Shown: piece by piece, positions 1-8,640 of the stretch
Position numbering within the stretch: the first letter of the stretch is position 1
Layout of the letters: every line of letters starts with the position of its first letter
Origin: CAIYRG01 sp036273455
GTDB taxonomy: Bacteria > Pseudomonadota > Alphaproteobacteria > Micropepsales > Micropepsaceae
Length of the DNA: 64,000 nucleotides
Direction of reading: 5' to 3'
Assembly: GCA_036273455.1 (NCBI GenBank)
Contig: DASUHP010000133.1
Coordinates: 1 to 64,000, forward strand
The notes under the pieces: model-generated
What the model saw: only the letters and a program-made list of their open reading frames with translations
Told to the model about the DNA's origin: nothing
Databases searched by the model: none
Program-made: the position numbers and the translations under genes

Positions 1-573
1 CCCAATTCCGTCGCTGCAACAAATCTTGTCCGCCAACGGGTGGGGAATCCAACCGCCTGGACGGTCACGCAGGGAGATGTTCTGGACGATTCGTTCATCA
101 GTTCACTGGGAAAATGGAATTTCGTCTACAGCTGGGGGGTATTGCATCACACCGGCGATGTTTGGCACGCCATCGACAACGCATCGAAAACCGTTGCAGA
201 AGGGGGGCTCTTCTACGTCGCGCTCTATTCGGCAGATGTTTGTCCCAATCAGGAATACTGGCTTGCCATCAAACGCGAATACAACCTCGCCTCGGCTGCT
301 AAAAAGCGCAGAATGGTATGGTCGTATGTGTGGAATCACATGATGTACCGGAGAATAAGCGCTCTTCCAGAATTTATCTCGCGGGTGATCCGATACCGCA
401 TGAGCCGGGGAATGAGCTTGTTTGTCGATATCCGCGATTGGCTGGGCGGCTGGCCAATGGAGTTCACCCGGGACCGGGACGTCATAGCATTCCTCGAACA
501 GCGAGGATTCGCTCTCACAAATATTCGGGCGGGTGAAGCGAACACTGAATTTCTGTTCACCAGAAAAAGCTGA
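1..573 (+). CDS. class I SAM-dependent methyltransferase, C-terminal part
   Basis: The frame is open from base 1, so the N-terminus and the main SAM-binding loop lie outside the window. About 190 residues remain. They contain GDVLDDSF followed by WGVLHHTGDVW near residue 45, the usual post-motif II/III segment of class I methyltransferases (a D/N-x-hydrophobic strand, then 'VLHH'). The rest is a helical tail rich in Tyr and Arg. It probably methylates a sugar or lipid precursor, given the glycosyltransferase genes that follow, but the substrate cannot be read. It is convergent with the next gene, and an inverted repeat covers both stop codons. Confidence 0.8.
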   Translation, partial: PNSVAATNLVRQRVGNPTAWTVTQGDVLDDSFISSLGKWNFVYSWGVLHHTGDVWHAIDNASKTVAEGGLFYVALYSADVCPNQEYWLAIKREYNLASAAKKRRMVWSYVWNHMMYRRISALPEFISRVIRYRMSRGMSLFVDIRDWLGGWPMEFTRDRDVIAFLEQRGFALTNIRAGEANTEFLFTRKS

Positions 574-615
574 GCGCGAGCCAATCATCGGACGAACCGC
601 GCATGCTCGCGCTCA
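571..615 (-). terminator. hairpin terminator between convergent genes
   Basis: An 11-base perfect inverted repeat (TGAGCGCGAGC at 571-581, GCTCGCGCTCA at 605-615) with a 23-base loop covers the stop codons of both convergent genes. Read on the minus strand the stem is followed by GCTTTTTC, a short U-tract, so it fits an intrinsic terminator for the long minus-strand polysaccharide unit. The plus-strand side has no U-run. The loop is longer than usual. Confidence 0.6.
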
Positions 616-1863
616 GAACTCGCACGTTTCCTGGCGCGCAGCGGCATCTGCGCGACGGATGATTTTTTGCCGACTTGCGCGAGTGAGTTCGTCTGCAATA
701 ATTTGCAAGTGCCGCTCGGCCATTCTCCCAACCGACAGGTCCGTCTGAATGCGTTTTCTGTTTTCTTCGCCAAGCTTGACGCGTTTTCGTTTGTCGCGCA
801 GCAAGTCCAACAGAAGTTTTGCAAGTGCCGCGGAATCTCCGGGCGGCACAACGACGCCTTCGGCCTGAGATCCCAATGCATCCCGAATGCCGGGTAAATC
901 GCTGGCAACAATGGCTTTGCCCGCGTTCATGCACTCAAGCACACCATTCGGCATTCCCTCATTACGCGAGCTGAAGACCGTTAAATCGCTCGCCTGCAGC
1001 AGTGACGGGACATCCGGAATCGATTCCAGAAAACGAACGCTTGATTCCATTCCGGCCTCACGGACCACGCGGAGGCAATCGTAATAGAGATCATCAAAGT
1101 GACAGGCGCCGGCAAGCGCGAGAAAGGGCCTGGGTTCGCCGGACCAGGTTTCCTGCACAATTTTCCAGGCCTGAAGCAGAGTCAGGTGATCCTTGTAGCG
1201 GGTAATATTTGCAATTTTGAGAACCAGTGGTTCGTCCGGTTTGAGCCGGAGTCTGGCGCGCCAATCGGTAGTGCCATCGACCGCGACATCTTCGACTCCA
1301 TTCGGCACAAAGGATAGGCGTTCGTGCGGGATTCGCATTTCGCGCGCCAGAAACTCCACTCCGGCTGTCGAATTCGCAACGAAGCGCCGGTACTGCGAGG
1401 CTGCCAGATGCTCGACGACAGGAACCCGCTCGCCTCCGCAGTGCCGCTCGCCCCAGATGCACAGCGGAATACCGGCAAGTCGGTAGCTGAGACCTGCGAC
1501 GACATTTGGCCAAGTCGTAAACGGCAGCAGGGCATCGATCCGACCTTTTCTAAGTTGGCGCGCGATCCTGTGTGACACATAAGTCCAGTTCGCTGCGAAA
1601 ATGGGATTGAAAATGGAATGCATCGGGCGGCGAAAGCCACTCAGCACATGTATCGGTATCCCAGCGGCCTGAAATTCCATTGCGTAAGCAGCATTGTGGT
1701 CATCGCCCGAGAGTGCCCATACCTGAACGTCCAATCCGTATCTGCTTCGGGATTCGCGGGCGAACAGATATGCCTGCCTCTCGCATCCGCCACGCCCGAA
1801 GTGTCCGATCAGAACGACGATTTTTTTTCCAGCAAGTGTCGCCGGGAAGGCGTGCGCGTTCAT
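613..1863 (-). CDS. glycosyltransferase family 4 (sister copy 1)
   Basis: A 416-residue GT-B fold enzyme of the GT4 class, expected to move a sugar from a nucleotide donor to a polysaccharide repeat unit on the cytoplasmic face. The N-terminal domain starts KIVVLIGHFGRGGCERQAYL. The C-terminal domain carries the retaining-GT E-x7-E signature at Glu302/Glu310 (NEGMPNGVLE) followed by CMNAGKAIVASDLPG. The start ATG overlaps the stop of the upstream gene by four bases (ATGA), so the two are probably translationally coupled. It is clearly paralogous to 1860-3125 and to the fragment at 5063-5314. Acceptor and linkage are unknown. It is the last gene of the minus-strand unit. Confidence 0.9.
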   Translation of the reverse strand: MNAHAFPATLAGKKIVVLIGHFGRGGCERQAYLFARESRSRYGLDVQVWALSGDDHNAAYAMEFQAAGIPIHVLSGFRRPMHSIFNPIFAANWTYVSHRIARQLRKGRIDALLPFTTWPNVVAGLSYRLAGIPLCIWGERHCGGERVPVVEHLAASQYRRFVANSTAGVEFLAREMRIPHERLSFVPNGVEDVAVDGTTDWRARLRLKPDEPLVLKIANITRYKDHLTLLQAWKIVQETWSGEPRPFLALAGACHFDDLYYDCLRVVREAGMESSVRFLESIPDVPSLLQASDLTVFSSRNEGMPNGVLECMNAGKAIVASDLPGIRDALGSQAEGVVVPPGDSAALAKLLLDLLRDKRKRVKLGEENRKRIQTDLSVGRMAERHLQIIADELTRASRQKIIRRADAAARQETCEF

Positions 1864-3125
1864 GATACAACTGATTCGTCTGTCAGCTCGGAAACGGCAC
1901 TCAGGACGGGCCCAGATTCGGAAGAACCCGCCGCCAGCAATCCACGGATTATGCCAAGGTACCGATCAACCATGGCGCTGACAGAAAATTCACTCCGCGC
2001 GCGCGCGCGGTTCGCCGAACCCAAGTGATCCCGCCTGGCCCTGTTATTCAACGGATCCAGCATCACGCCTGCAAACCGTTGAGCATCGCCGACCGGCACT
2101 AGTACCTCGCCTGCATTTGACCCGAGCGCATCACGGATGCCGGGAACATCCGTCGCGACTACTGCCTTACCTGCAGCCATGCACTCCAGCACGCCGTCAG
2201 GCATCCCTTCGATCCGCGAGCAAAATACCGCCAGGTCGGAAGCCTCGATGAGTTCTGGCACATCAGGTATCGTATCAACAAACCTCACATAACGGTCGAG
2301 ATCGTGGCAACGCACAATTTCGCGGCACTCCTGGTATGACCGATTGTAATAGTCTCGATAGCCCGCCAAGGCGAGCGACGGTCGGTCGCCATTGTGCCAA
2401 TTTTGCTGCACGATGTGCCATGCCCGGAGCAATGTCGGGTGGTCTCTGAAATCGTTCACGTTCGCGATCATGACAACGAGAGGTTCAGACGGCCCGAGTC
2501 GCAACCGTGCGCGCCAGACATTCCGTCCGCTGGCCGTGTGCGGCTCGACTCCGCCCGGCACCAACGAAATCCGCTCGCGCGCAACTCCCATCTCGTTCGC
2601 CAGGAAGTTCGAACCGGCCGTTGAGTTCGCGATGAAATGAGATACCTGGCGGGCCGCAGATCGCTCTGGCGCTGGGACACGCGCACCCCCGGCATGGCGC
2701 TCGCCCCAAATGCAAATCCCGACACCTCCCAACCGGTAACACAATCCGGCGACGACATTGGGCCACACAGTAAATGGCAAAAGCACATCCACTCGCGCTT
2801 TTCGCAGCGTGGCAATTACGCGGCGAAGCTCGTTGGCCCATTGCGCGCCCCGAAGTAGCCGAAAGGGCGCCGATGTGGGAAAGCGAAAATTCAACGTTCT
2901 GGTTGGAATACCGGCGGCCGCGAAGACCTCAGCGTAATCGCCGTCGTATCTGTAGCAGCTGAGCGCCCACACCTCGACATCAAGACCATGACGGTGCCGC
3001 ATGTCACGCGCGAGCAGAAATGCCTGGCGTGCAGACCCGCCGCGCACAAAGAAATCTAGGAGAACGACGATTTTGCATTTCACTAAATCGCCTACACTTT
3101 TCGATTTGGTAACTAACTGTTCCAC
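1860..3125 (-). CDS. glycosyltransferase family 4 (sister copy 2)
   Basis: A 421-residue GT4 enzyme, paralogous along its whole length to 613-1863. It shares the CKIVVLLDFFVRGGSARQAF start, the ICIWGERHAGG and FIANSTAGSNFLA segments, and the E-x7-E signature IEGMPDGVLECMAAGKAV. It has about 14 extra residues before the first beta strand, so the true start could be slightly downstream. Its stop overlaps the next gene's start (ATGA). Two such adjacent sisters usually add two successive, similar sugars, but that is inference. The codons for NRARARSEFS contain an uninterrupted CG-alternating run at 1996-2009. Confidence 0.9.
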   Translation of the reverse strand: MEQLVTKSKSVGDLVKCKIVVLLDFFVRGGSARQAFLLARDMRHRHGLDVEVWALSCYRYDGDYAEVFAAAGIPTRTLNFRFPTSAPFRLLRGAQWANELRRVIATLRKARVDVLLPFTVWPNVVAGLCYRLGGVGICIWGERHAGGARVPAPERSAARQVSHFIANSTAGSNFLANEMGVARERISLVPGGVEPHTASGRNVWRARLRLGPSEPLVVMIANVNDFRDHPTLLRAWHIVQQNWHNGDRPSLALAGYRDYYNRSYQECREIVRCHDLDRYVRFVDTIPDVPELIEASDLAVFCSRIEGMPDGVLECMAAGKAVVATDVPGIRDALGSNAGEVLVPVGDAQRFAGVMLDPLNNRARRDHLGSANRARARSEFSVSAMVDRYLGIIRGLLAAGSSESGPVLSAVSELTDESVVS

Positions 3126-3170
3126 CCGGCTCTCACAGCTGCGTTTTGGACGGTGAAAAAGCGCGGCCGG

Positions 3171-4391
3171 TCAGGGCGTCGTTGTGCCGAGGCTAAACCG
3201 ATGCCCAGCCGCACGATGACGCAGGTAGCGCACACGCCTGCTAAGAAATGGCTTTTCAATAAGAACGTAGGTCGTAGATGAGATCGCTATCACTACGGGA
3301 GCAATCATGAAGGTCGTGATAAATGTCGTGGCCACGACGGCCCAATGACCGAGAAAGCCAACAGGCGAATTCAGAAATAGTTCGGCTGCATAATGATTTA
3401 CGAAGATAAGAATGGGCCAGTGAAGAAGATACAGAGAAAAACTGATCTCCCCGATCCAGGTCAGAGAACGGGAAAACGGCTGCAGTTTTACTCCGCCTCG
3501 CGCCACAAAGGTCAGAATGAAGGCACCCCACGCCAGCGCCTCTACAGTCGGCCAAATCACGCGCCATCCACCAGTTGCCGGCAAGCCACCCAATTGGTTG
3601 AAAATGGTTAGCGCCGAAAGCACGAGTGCGCATGCCGCCGGAAAACGTTTGGAAGTGCGCGCCCGCTCTTCATTGCTCCTGTTACTCCAGAACCATGCCG
3701 CAAGCATTCCGAGCAAAAACTGGTCGATGCGACCCGTAAGGGTGTAGTACCAGAAAACGGGCACAACCTTCGTTCCGAAAAAGACGAGCATCGACAGACG
3801 CATGAAGATCGCTAAGCATATTAGGCCAACGATTGCCCGGGGGCCCTTCCAATCCAATGTTGCAAGAAGAACCGGGAATAAGAAATAGAACTGGAACTCT
3901 GGAATTATCGTCCAGAAGATTGCAGTCCATGGCTGGATATCGGTCGACTGCCATAGAAATTGCGCGATGTGCATGGTCTGCAATACGGTGTTCAAGGCCG
4001 AAGGAAATGTGAAAAAGAGGAGCAAAGACTTAACAATACCCCGCAGGCGAAATGCCTCAGGGTGAAGCGCAAGTGCAAGCAACAGAATCGAGACCATCAA
4101 AGGATAAATTCGGAGCACCCGATTAAATATGAACGCCCTATAATTAATCGCGGAGCCCATCGCCACTTGCGTGAAAATGAAGCCACTTAGAACCATAAAC
4201 AGTGCGACTGCGGAGTGGCCCTCGACCAGCAGCGCATAAAGCGGATTCAGGGTGGAAGGCCAAAGATAACCGTCAACGTTCTGGATTTGAGGCAGTAAGA
4301 ATTCATGGGCATGATAATACAGAATTAAAAGCGCAGCGCAGCCACGAAGCTGATCAATGGCAGGATTATATCGGGTATTAGGGCTGCGCAA
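3171..4391 (-). CDS. acyltransferase 3 family membrane protein
   Basis: A 406-residue polytopic inner-membrane protein of the acyltransferase-3 (OafA/NodX-like) family, which usually O-acetylates surface sugars. Near the N-terminus PAIDQLRGCAALLILYYHAH carries the conserved Arg and the His of the family. About ten hydrophobic segments follow, ending with a basic tail. There is no C-terminal SGNH domain. It sits in the minus-strand polysaccharide unit, 45 bases upstream of the GT4 sisters. Its DNA is visibly AT-richer than its neighbours (25 G/C in the 60 bases from 3361), which suggests separate acquisition. The acyl group and the target sugar are unknown. Confidence 0.88.
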   Translation of the reverse strand: MRSPNTRYNPAIDQLRGCAALLILYYHAHEFLLPQIQNVDGYLWPSTLNPLYALLVEGHSAVALFMVLSGFIFTQVAMGSAINYRAFIFNRVLRIYPLMVSILLLALALHPEAFRLRGIVKSLLLFFTFPSALNTVLQTMHIAQFLWQSTDIQPWTAIFWTIIPEFQFYFLFPVLLATLDWKGPRAIVGLICLAIFMRLSMLVFFGTKVVPVFWYYTLTGRIDQFLLGMLAAWFWSNRSNEERARTSKRFPAACALVLSALTIFNQLGGLPATGGWRVIWPTVEALAWGAFILTFVARGGVKLQPFSRSLTWIGEISFSLYLLHWPILIFVNHYAAELFLNSPVGFLGHWAVVATTFITTFMIAPVVIAISSTTYVLIEKPFLSRRVRYLRHRAAGHRFSLGTTTP

Positions 4392-4620
4392 ATTTCCAAC
4401 CTGTCATGGTTTCATATGGCTTCCGAATTTCCGGCAGCGTGGGCCAGGAGGGGGTTGCGTTCGCGTGGAACGAATACGCGTCAATAGCTAGCGTTAATCA
4501 TTGTGGGGCACATGGCTGCCACAACCGCGAATAACGATGCGCCGCTGCCATTTGTGATGCGCACAAACTTGAGGCTCCTGTTTTGACGTTGAAGACCGTC
4601 TCGTCCAATTGCACACGCGT

Positions 4621-5070
4621 TCAGCCGTGAGTCGGCGCGCAGGGCTTCACGAGGAGGCGGCCCGTTTCGTCAATGATTGACAGAAATGGACCACTCCTTC
4701 CAAAGAATTCCCGAACCGCCTTTCGGCAACCCTGCCAATAGCCGAAATCATCGATGATGAGAATGCCGCCCGCACAAATCAACGGGTAAAGATGCGTCAA
4801 TTCGTGCAATGTAGATTTGTACCAATCAGTATCCAGGCGCAGTGTCGATAGTTGTCCGATTCCCGCATGTGGCAGCGTGTCTAACACGTCACCTTTTACG
4901 AAATGGATTCTATTTGCAGGATATCCAGTGGAAAGCATATTTTCGCGCACGTCATCGAGACTGGCATAGCGCCATCCCTCGCCGTTGGCTAAAACGTCCC
5001 GTGCGAAAGTGCCGTCGCAATCCATGTCGTCCTCTGTCGGCGCTGCCATCCCTTGAAATGTGTCAAACAA
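4621..5070 (-). pseudogene. TylF-type O-methyltransferase, C-terminal remnant
   Basis: About 150 residues match the C-terminal part of TylF/MycF sugar O-methyltransferases. They begin at the family's FDTFQGM segment and include the metal/substrate stretch LRLDTDWYKSTLHELTHLYP and GGILIIDDFGYW. The N-terminal half with the SAM-binding glycine loop is missing. The only start available is a TTG at 5070, inside the end of an out-of-frame glycosyltransferase fragment, so this looks like a deletion scar and not a working enzyme. Translation by coupling cannot be excluded. The 229 bases downstream (4392-4620) before the acyltransferase show no coding signal that I recognise. Confidence 0.7.
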
Positions 5071-5314
5071 GCCGAAGGGGTGCCAGTGTAGGAAATCGGA
5101 ATTCCAATACTCTCGTTCGTATCCCCGCGGCTGAAAATTGGGCTGCGTAATGATCGTCTTGGCTATAACGGCTCAGCGACCATACTTCGCCGTTGAGTCC
5201 GTGCCAGTGCCTCATTTCGCGCGCAAGCAAGTATGCCTGGCGTCCGCACCCCCCACGTTTGAGAGCACTAACTAGAATTGCAATCTTGGTTCCTGTCAGG
5301 CTGGATGAAAGCAT
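5063..5314 (-). pseudogene. GT4 glycosyltransferase, N-terminal remnant (third sister copy)
   Basis: 83 residues closely resemble the N-terminus of the glycosyltransferase at 1860-3125. Shared blocks include RGG-x2-RQA-x-LLAR-x-MRH-x-HGL, EVW-x-LS and FRFPT-x-AP-x-RL. The match stops at residue 83, where the frame runs into TGA at 5063-5065. Within ten bases the sequence becomes TylF methyltransferase in another frame. The donor-binding C-terminal domain, including any E-x7-E motif, is absent, so it cannot be an active GT4. It is best read as the left half of a deletion that removed the rest of a third sister glycosyltransferase and the front of a methyltransferase. Confidence 0.75.
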
Positions 5315-5411
5315 CGCTCTTGTCGGTCGAATCCCCTCGCGGCAGGGAGCTGTAATACCTGGGTAGCGTTCGCTGCTGGAAAAGACGGCAGCGTCAATAG
5401 TATGATTCTAC

Positions 5412-6722
5412 TCAAGCCACCGCCTCCTGCCCGGACGGTTCGGGGTCATCATGCATCATATGCTTCCAATCGCATAGAATCTGCATCAACCCAACCCTAT
5501 TTGGCGCTGCGGAATAGATCTTCGATGCGGCTGGCAGAACGTCGAAGCGAAGTGCGTGCGCACAGTCGTGGAAGACAATTGATCTGGTCGAATATACGGA
5601 AATCGTAATCGAATACCGCTGTGGCAGAAAAATTGGACCTGGAAATCTGACCCGAAAATCGTGCCTTCCTTTTTGCGTAGGCTGTTGCACGCCATCGTCC
5701 AGCGGACAACTTGCGAATATTGCAGTTCGGTACGCATCGTGTACAGAAAACGCGATCTGCAAGTCAGGGCGCGGCTCGCGTACAAGCAATTGGATATTCA
5801 ACCCAGCTGTATCGGCCGTCGTAACCTGTCGAAGCGGTTTGCCGTCATCCGAGCAAAGCACGACGTGCTGCACTTCGGCAACGCGCGCGGGATCTGATTC
5901 GGGAAAGCACTCGAGTACTTCCGCACCGTTGTTCGACAGGTAATTCGCGATTACATCTCTGGCCGAACCAGCCATTCGAATGCGTCCCGCCTCAAGACAA
6001 ATGGCCCGGGAACATAACTGTTCAACAGCCAACATATTGTGGCTGACAAAGAGGACCGTGCGCCCATGCTTCGACACGTCCTGCATTTTGCCCAGGCACC
6101 GTCGCTGGAATTCGGCGTCACCTACTGCGAGCACTTCATCGATGATCAGTATGTCGGGTTCGAGATGAGCCGCCACGGCAAAAGCAAGGCGGACATACAT
6201 CCCGCTTGAGTAACGCTTGACCGGCGTATCCAGAAATCGTTCCACCCCGGCAAACGCTACGATTTCATCGAATTTTGTGCGAATCTCCGAACGGGTCATG
6301 CCGAGAATTGCGCCATTCAGATAAACGTTCTCGCGGCCAGTGAGTTCGGGATGAAAACCGGTGCCAACTTCCAGCAGGCTGGCAACGCGCCCACAAAGCT
6401 CTACGCGGCCCTCCGTTGGATCGGTGATGCGGGAAAGTATTTTCAGGAGAGTCGATTTCCCCGCGCCGTTTCGACCGATGATACCCAGCACTTCACCGTG
6501 ACATACGTCAAATCCGACGTTCTTCAGTGCCCAAAATTCTTCGCGCGTCTGACTACTCCAGCCAGGGCCACCTCCAGGGATATGCCTGATTGGCCGCAGG
6601 GCTCGCTTGAATTTCGCCGTCAGTGCTTCGCGCAACACGCCATGGCCGGACGGGTCAGACTGATGACTGATGATATACTTTTTCGCCAAATCCTCGGCGT
6701 GAATGGCAATGTCAGCAGGCAT
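5412..6722 (-). CDS. wzt: ABC transporter ATP-binding protein, Wzt type
   Basis: The ATPase of a polysaccharide ABC exporter, 436 residues from the chosen start. It has Walker A GRNGAGKST, the ABC signature in KRYSSGMYVRLAFAVAAH and Walker B ILIIDEVLAVGD. After the ATPase domain (to about residue 240) there is a C-terminal extension of about 180 residues, predicted beta-rich like Wzt C-domains that bind modified glycan ends. The frame is open to an ATG at 6857, but ATG 6722 (MPADIAIHAEDLAKKY) starts where the family does and shares one base with the permease stop (TGATG), so I prefer it. It pairs with the permease directly upstream. Confidence 0.9.
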   Translation of the reverse strand: MPADIAIHAEDLAKKYIISHQSDPSGHGVLREALTAKFKRALRPIRHIPGGGPGWSSQTREEFWALKNVGFDVCHGEVLGIIGRNGAGKSTLLKILSRITDPTEGRVELCGRVASLLEVGTGFHPELTGRENVYLNGAILGMTRSEIRTKFDEIVAFAGVERFLDTPVKRYSSGMYVRLAFAVAAHLEPDILIIDEVLAVGDAEFQRRCLGKMQDVSKHGRTVLFVSHNMLAVEQLCSRAICLEAGRIRMAGSARDVIANYLSNNGAEVLECFPESDPARVAEVQHVVLCSDDGKPLRQVTTADTAGLNIQLLVREPRPDLQIAFSVHDAYRTAIFASCPLDDGVQQPTQKGRHDFRVRFPGPIFLPQRYSITISVYSTRSIVFHDCAHALRFDVLPAASKIYSAAPNRVGLMQILCDWKHMMHDDPEPSGQEAVA

Positions 6723-7618
6723 CAAATGATATCCGCAAAACGATTTTCGACCTTTCGGAAATAGGCGATACCGATCCAGAGCATAAGAATCGCGGCAGAA
6801 ATACTTATCATCAGGCTGGGGTAATACAGTTTTGGCTCTCCATGAAGCACGCACCACCGGAAACCATCAATGACCCCCACCATGGGGTTTAAACTGTAGA
6901 GCGGGCGCCATTGCGCGGGAATTGCGGCACTGGAAAACCCGACCGGTGACACATAGAGGCCGAATTGGATCAGGTACGCGGCAATGAATTGTGAGTCGCG
7001 GTATTTCACATTCAGCGCCGCGAAGAGGAGAGTTGGCCCAACGCTGATGAGTACCGTGAGCAGCATAAACAGGGGAAGCAATGCGATCCGCACATCCGGC
7101 CAAAAGCCAAACCAAAGCATCATGCCAAACAAAAGAGGTAGCCAGATCAGGGCATCTACGAGCGAGGATATGGCCGGGGCGGCCGGGACGATCAAGCGCG
7201 GGAAGTACACTTTTCCAATGAGATTGCTGTTGCCAACCACACTGGCAGATGCCTGACCAAGAATATTGGAAAACAAGGACCATGGTATCATGCCAGCAAA
7301 TACAACGAGCGTGTACGGCGCCAAACTGCCGGTTGGAAGCTTGGCTATCCGACCAAATACAAATGTGAATATAGCGACAGTCACCAACGCTTTTATGATG
7401 GCCCAAACGACACCGATGGCGGTTTGTTTATACCGCACCGACAAGTCGCGCCAGGCAAGAATTACGAAGAGTTCGCGATACCGCCAAACGTCACGCCAAT
7501 AATGGCGTTGCAAACGGCCCGGTTCGAGAATGATCACGTCGCCCGCCCTCGCACCAGCGGCGGTTTCCGCGGATCTGGGAGCAGATGAGACTACCATCGG
7601 CAATTCTGGTGCGCTCAT
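6722..7618 (-). CDS. wzm: ABC transporter permease, Wzm type polysaccharide exporter
   Basis: A 298-residue inner-membrane permease of the ABC-2 polysaccharide export family. A cytoplasmic N-terminal stretch is followed by the family's amphipathic entry WRDVWRYRELFVILAWRDL and RYKQTAIGVVWAIIKAL, then about six transmembrane segments and a short FRKVENRFADII tail. It forms the channel through which lipid-linked polysaccharide is moved to the periplasm. It is coupled on both sides, with ATGA overlap to the epimerase gene upstream and TGATG to wzt downstream. Paired with Wzt it marks a synthesis route in which the finished chain is exported, in contrast to the Wzx flippase at 16316. Confidence 0.92.
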   Translation of the reverse strand: MSAPELPMVVSSAPRSAETAAGARAGDVIILEPGRLQRHYWRDVWRYRELFVILAWRDLSVRYKQTAIGVVWAIIKALVTVAIFTFVFGRIAKLPTGSLAPYTLVVFAGMIPWSLFSNILGQASASVVGNSNLIGKVYFPRLIVPAAPAISSLVDALIWLPLLFGMMLWFGFWPDVRIALLPLFMLLTVLISVGPTLLFAALNVKYRDSQFIAAYLIQFGLYVSPVGFSSAAIPAQWRPLYSLNPMVGVIDGFRWCVLHGEPKLYYPSLMISISAAILMLWIGIAYFRKVENRFADII

Positions 7619-8637
7619 TCGGCGTAATATTCCCGATACCAGTTGACGAACTCGCGCACGCCTTGCTGTATCGAGACCTTCGGCTCATAGCCGATTTGCC
7701 GGCAGGCCTCTGAAACGTCCGCTTTTGTGGCGGGCACATCGCCAGCCTGAAGTGGCAGGAACTCTTTCTCGGCCTTTTTTCCCAGTACACTCTCAAGCGC
7801 TTCAACATACTCCATCAACTGAACCGGGCGGTTGGCGCCCAGATTCAGAATCCTGAACGGCGCGTTGGACCTGGCGGGGTCCGGGTTCTCGCCGTTCCAG
7901 CCAGGATCAGGTTGCGCAATGTCATCCGATGCCTGCAGGACGCCACTGACGATGTCGTCGATATATGTAAAGTCACGGATGTGGTTTCCGTTATTGAATA
8001 TCTGGATTGGCTTGCCTGCAAGAATGTTTTTTGTAAACAGAAACAGTGCCATATCGGGCCGCCCCCACGGTCCATAAACTGTGAAGAAGCGAAGTCCCGT
8101 CGTCGGCAGCCTGAACAGATGACTGTAGGCATGCGCCATTAGTTCATTTGCCCGCTTCGTCGCGGCGTAAAACTGCAGTGGGTGGTCGACACCGTCATGT
8201 TCCGAAAACGGCATCTTCATATTGGCGCCGTACACGCTGGACGTTGATGCATACGCAAGGTGCGGTACATGCGTGTGGCGGCACGCCTCAAGAATATGGG
8301 TGAAGCCCACCAGATTGGCTTCTACATATGCTTCCGGGTGCTGCAAGCTATACCGGACCCCCGCCTGCGCCGCGAGATGGATGACCCGGTCAAAATGAAA
8401 TTCGCCAAAGCAGTTTTCGACCGCCCTTTTATCGGCGAGGTTTGCCCGGACAAAATTATATCGAGCATTCGACTCGCGCGCCTTGCGCTCCAGCGCCCCA
8501 AGCCGCGCCTCTTTCAGCTTTGGGTCGTAATATTGGTTGACGCAATCAAAACCAACAACCGAATCGCCGCGCTCCAGAAGACGGCTGGCGGTGTGGAATC
8601 CGATAAAGCCTGCCGAGCCCGTAACCAAGACTCTCAT
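7615..8637 (-). CDS. UDP-glucuronate 4-epimerase
   Basis: A 340-residue extended short-chain dehydrogenase. NAD binding is seen in TGSAGFIGFHTASRLLERG, the catalytic pair in YAATK (Tyr-x3-Lys), and the sugar-binding region in IFNNGNHIRDFTYIDDIVSG. The RDFTYIDDIV form and the length fit UDP-glucuronate 4-epimerases (LspL/Cap1J type), which make UDP-galacturonate. A UDP-GlcNAc or GlcNAcA epimerase is the main alternative. It lies four bases after the nucleotide-sugar dehydrogenase and overlaps the permease. No gene for UDP-glucose dehydrogenase itself is visible in this window, so UDP-GlcA would come from elsewhere. Confidence 0.85.
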   Translation of the reverse strand: MRVLVTGSAGFIGFHTASRLLERGDSVVGFDCVNQYYDPKLKEARLGALERKARESNARYNFVRANLADKRAVENCFGEFHFDRVIHLAAQAGVRYSLQHPEAYVEANLVGFTHILEACRHTHVPHLAYASTSSVYGANMKMPFSEHDGVDHPLQFYAATKRANELMAHAYSHLFRLPTTGLRFFTVYGPWGRPDMALFLFTKNILAGKPIQIFNNGNHIRDFTYIDDIVSGVLQASDDIAQPDPGWNGENPDPARSNAPFRILNLGANRPVQLMEYVEALESVLGKKAEKEFLPLQAGDVPATKADVSEACRQIGYEPKVSIQQGVREFVNWYREYYAE

Positions 8638-8640
8638 GCG

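Noticed and set aside
1996..2009. Alternating CG run as Z-DNA or phase-variation tract
   Set aside because: It lies in frame inside an intact glycosyltransferase and encodes part of NRARARSEF. Fourteen bases of a dinucleotide in GC-rich coding DNA is not strong evidence.
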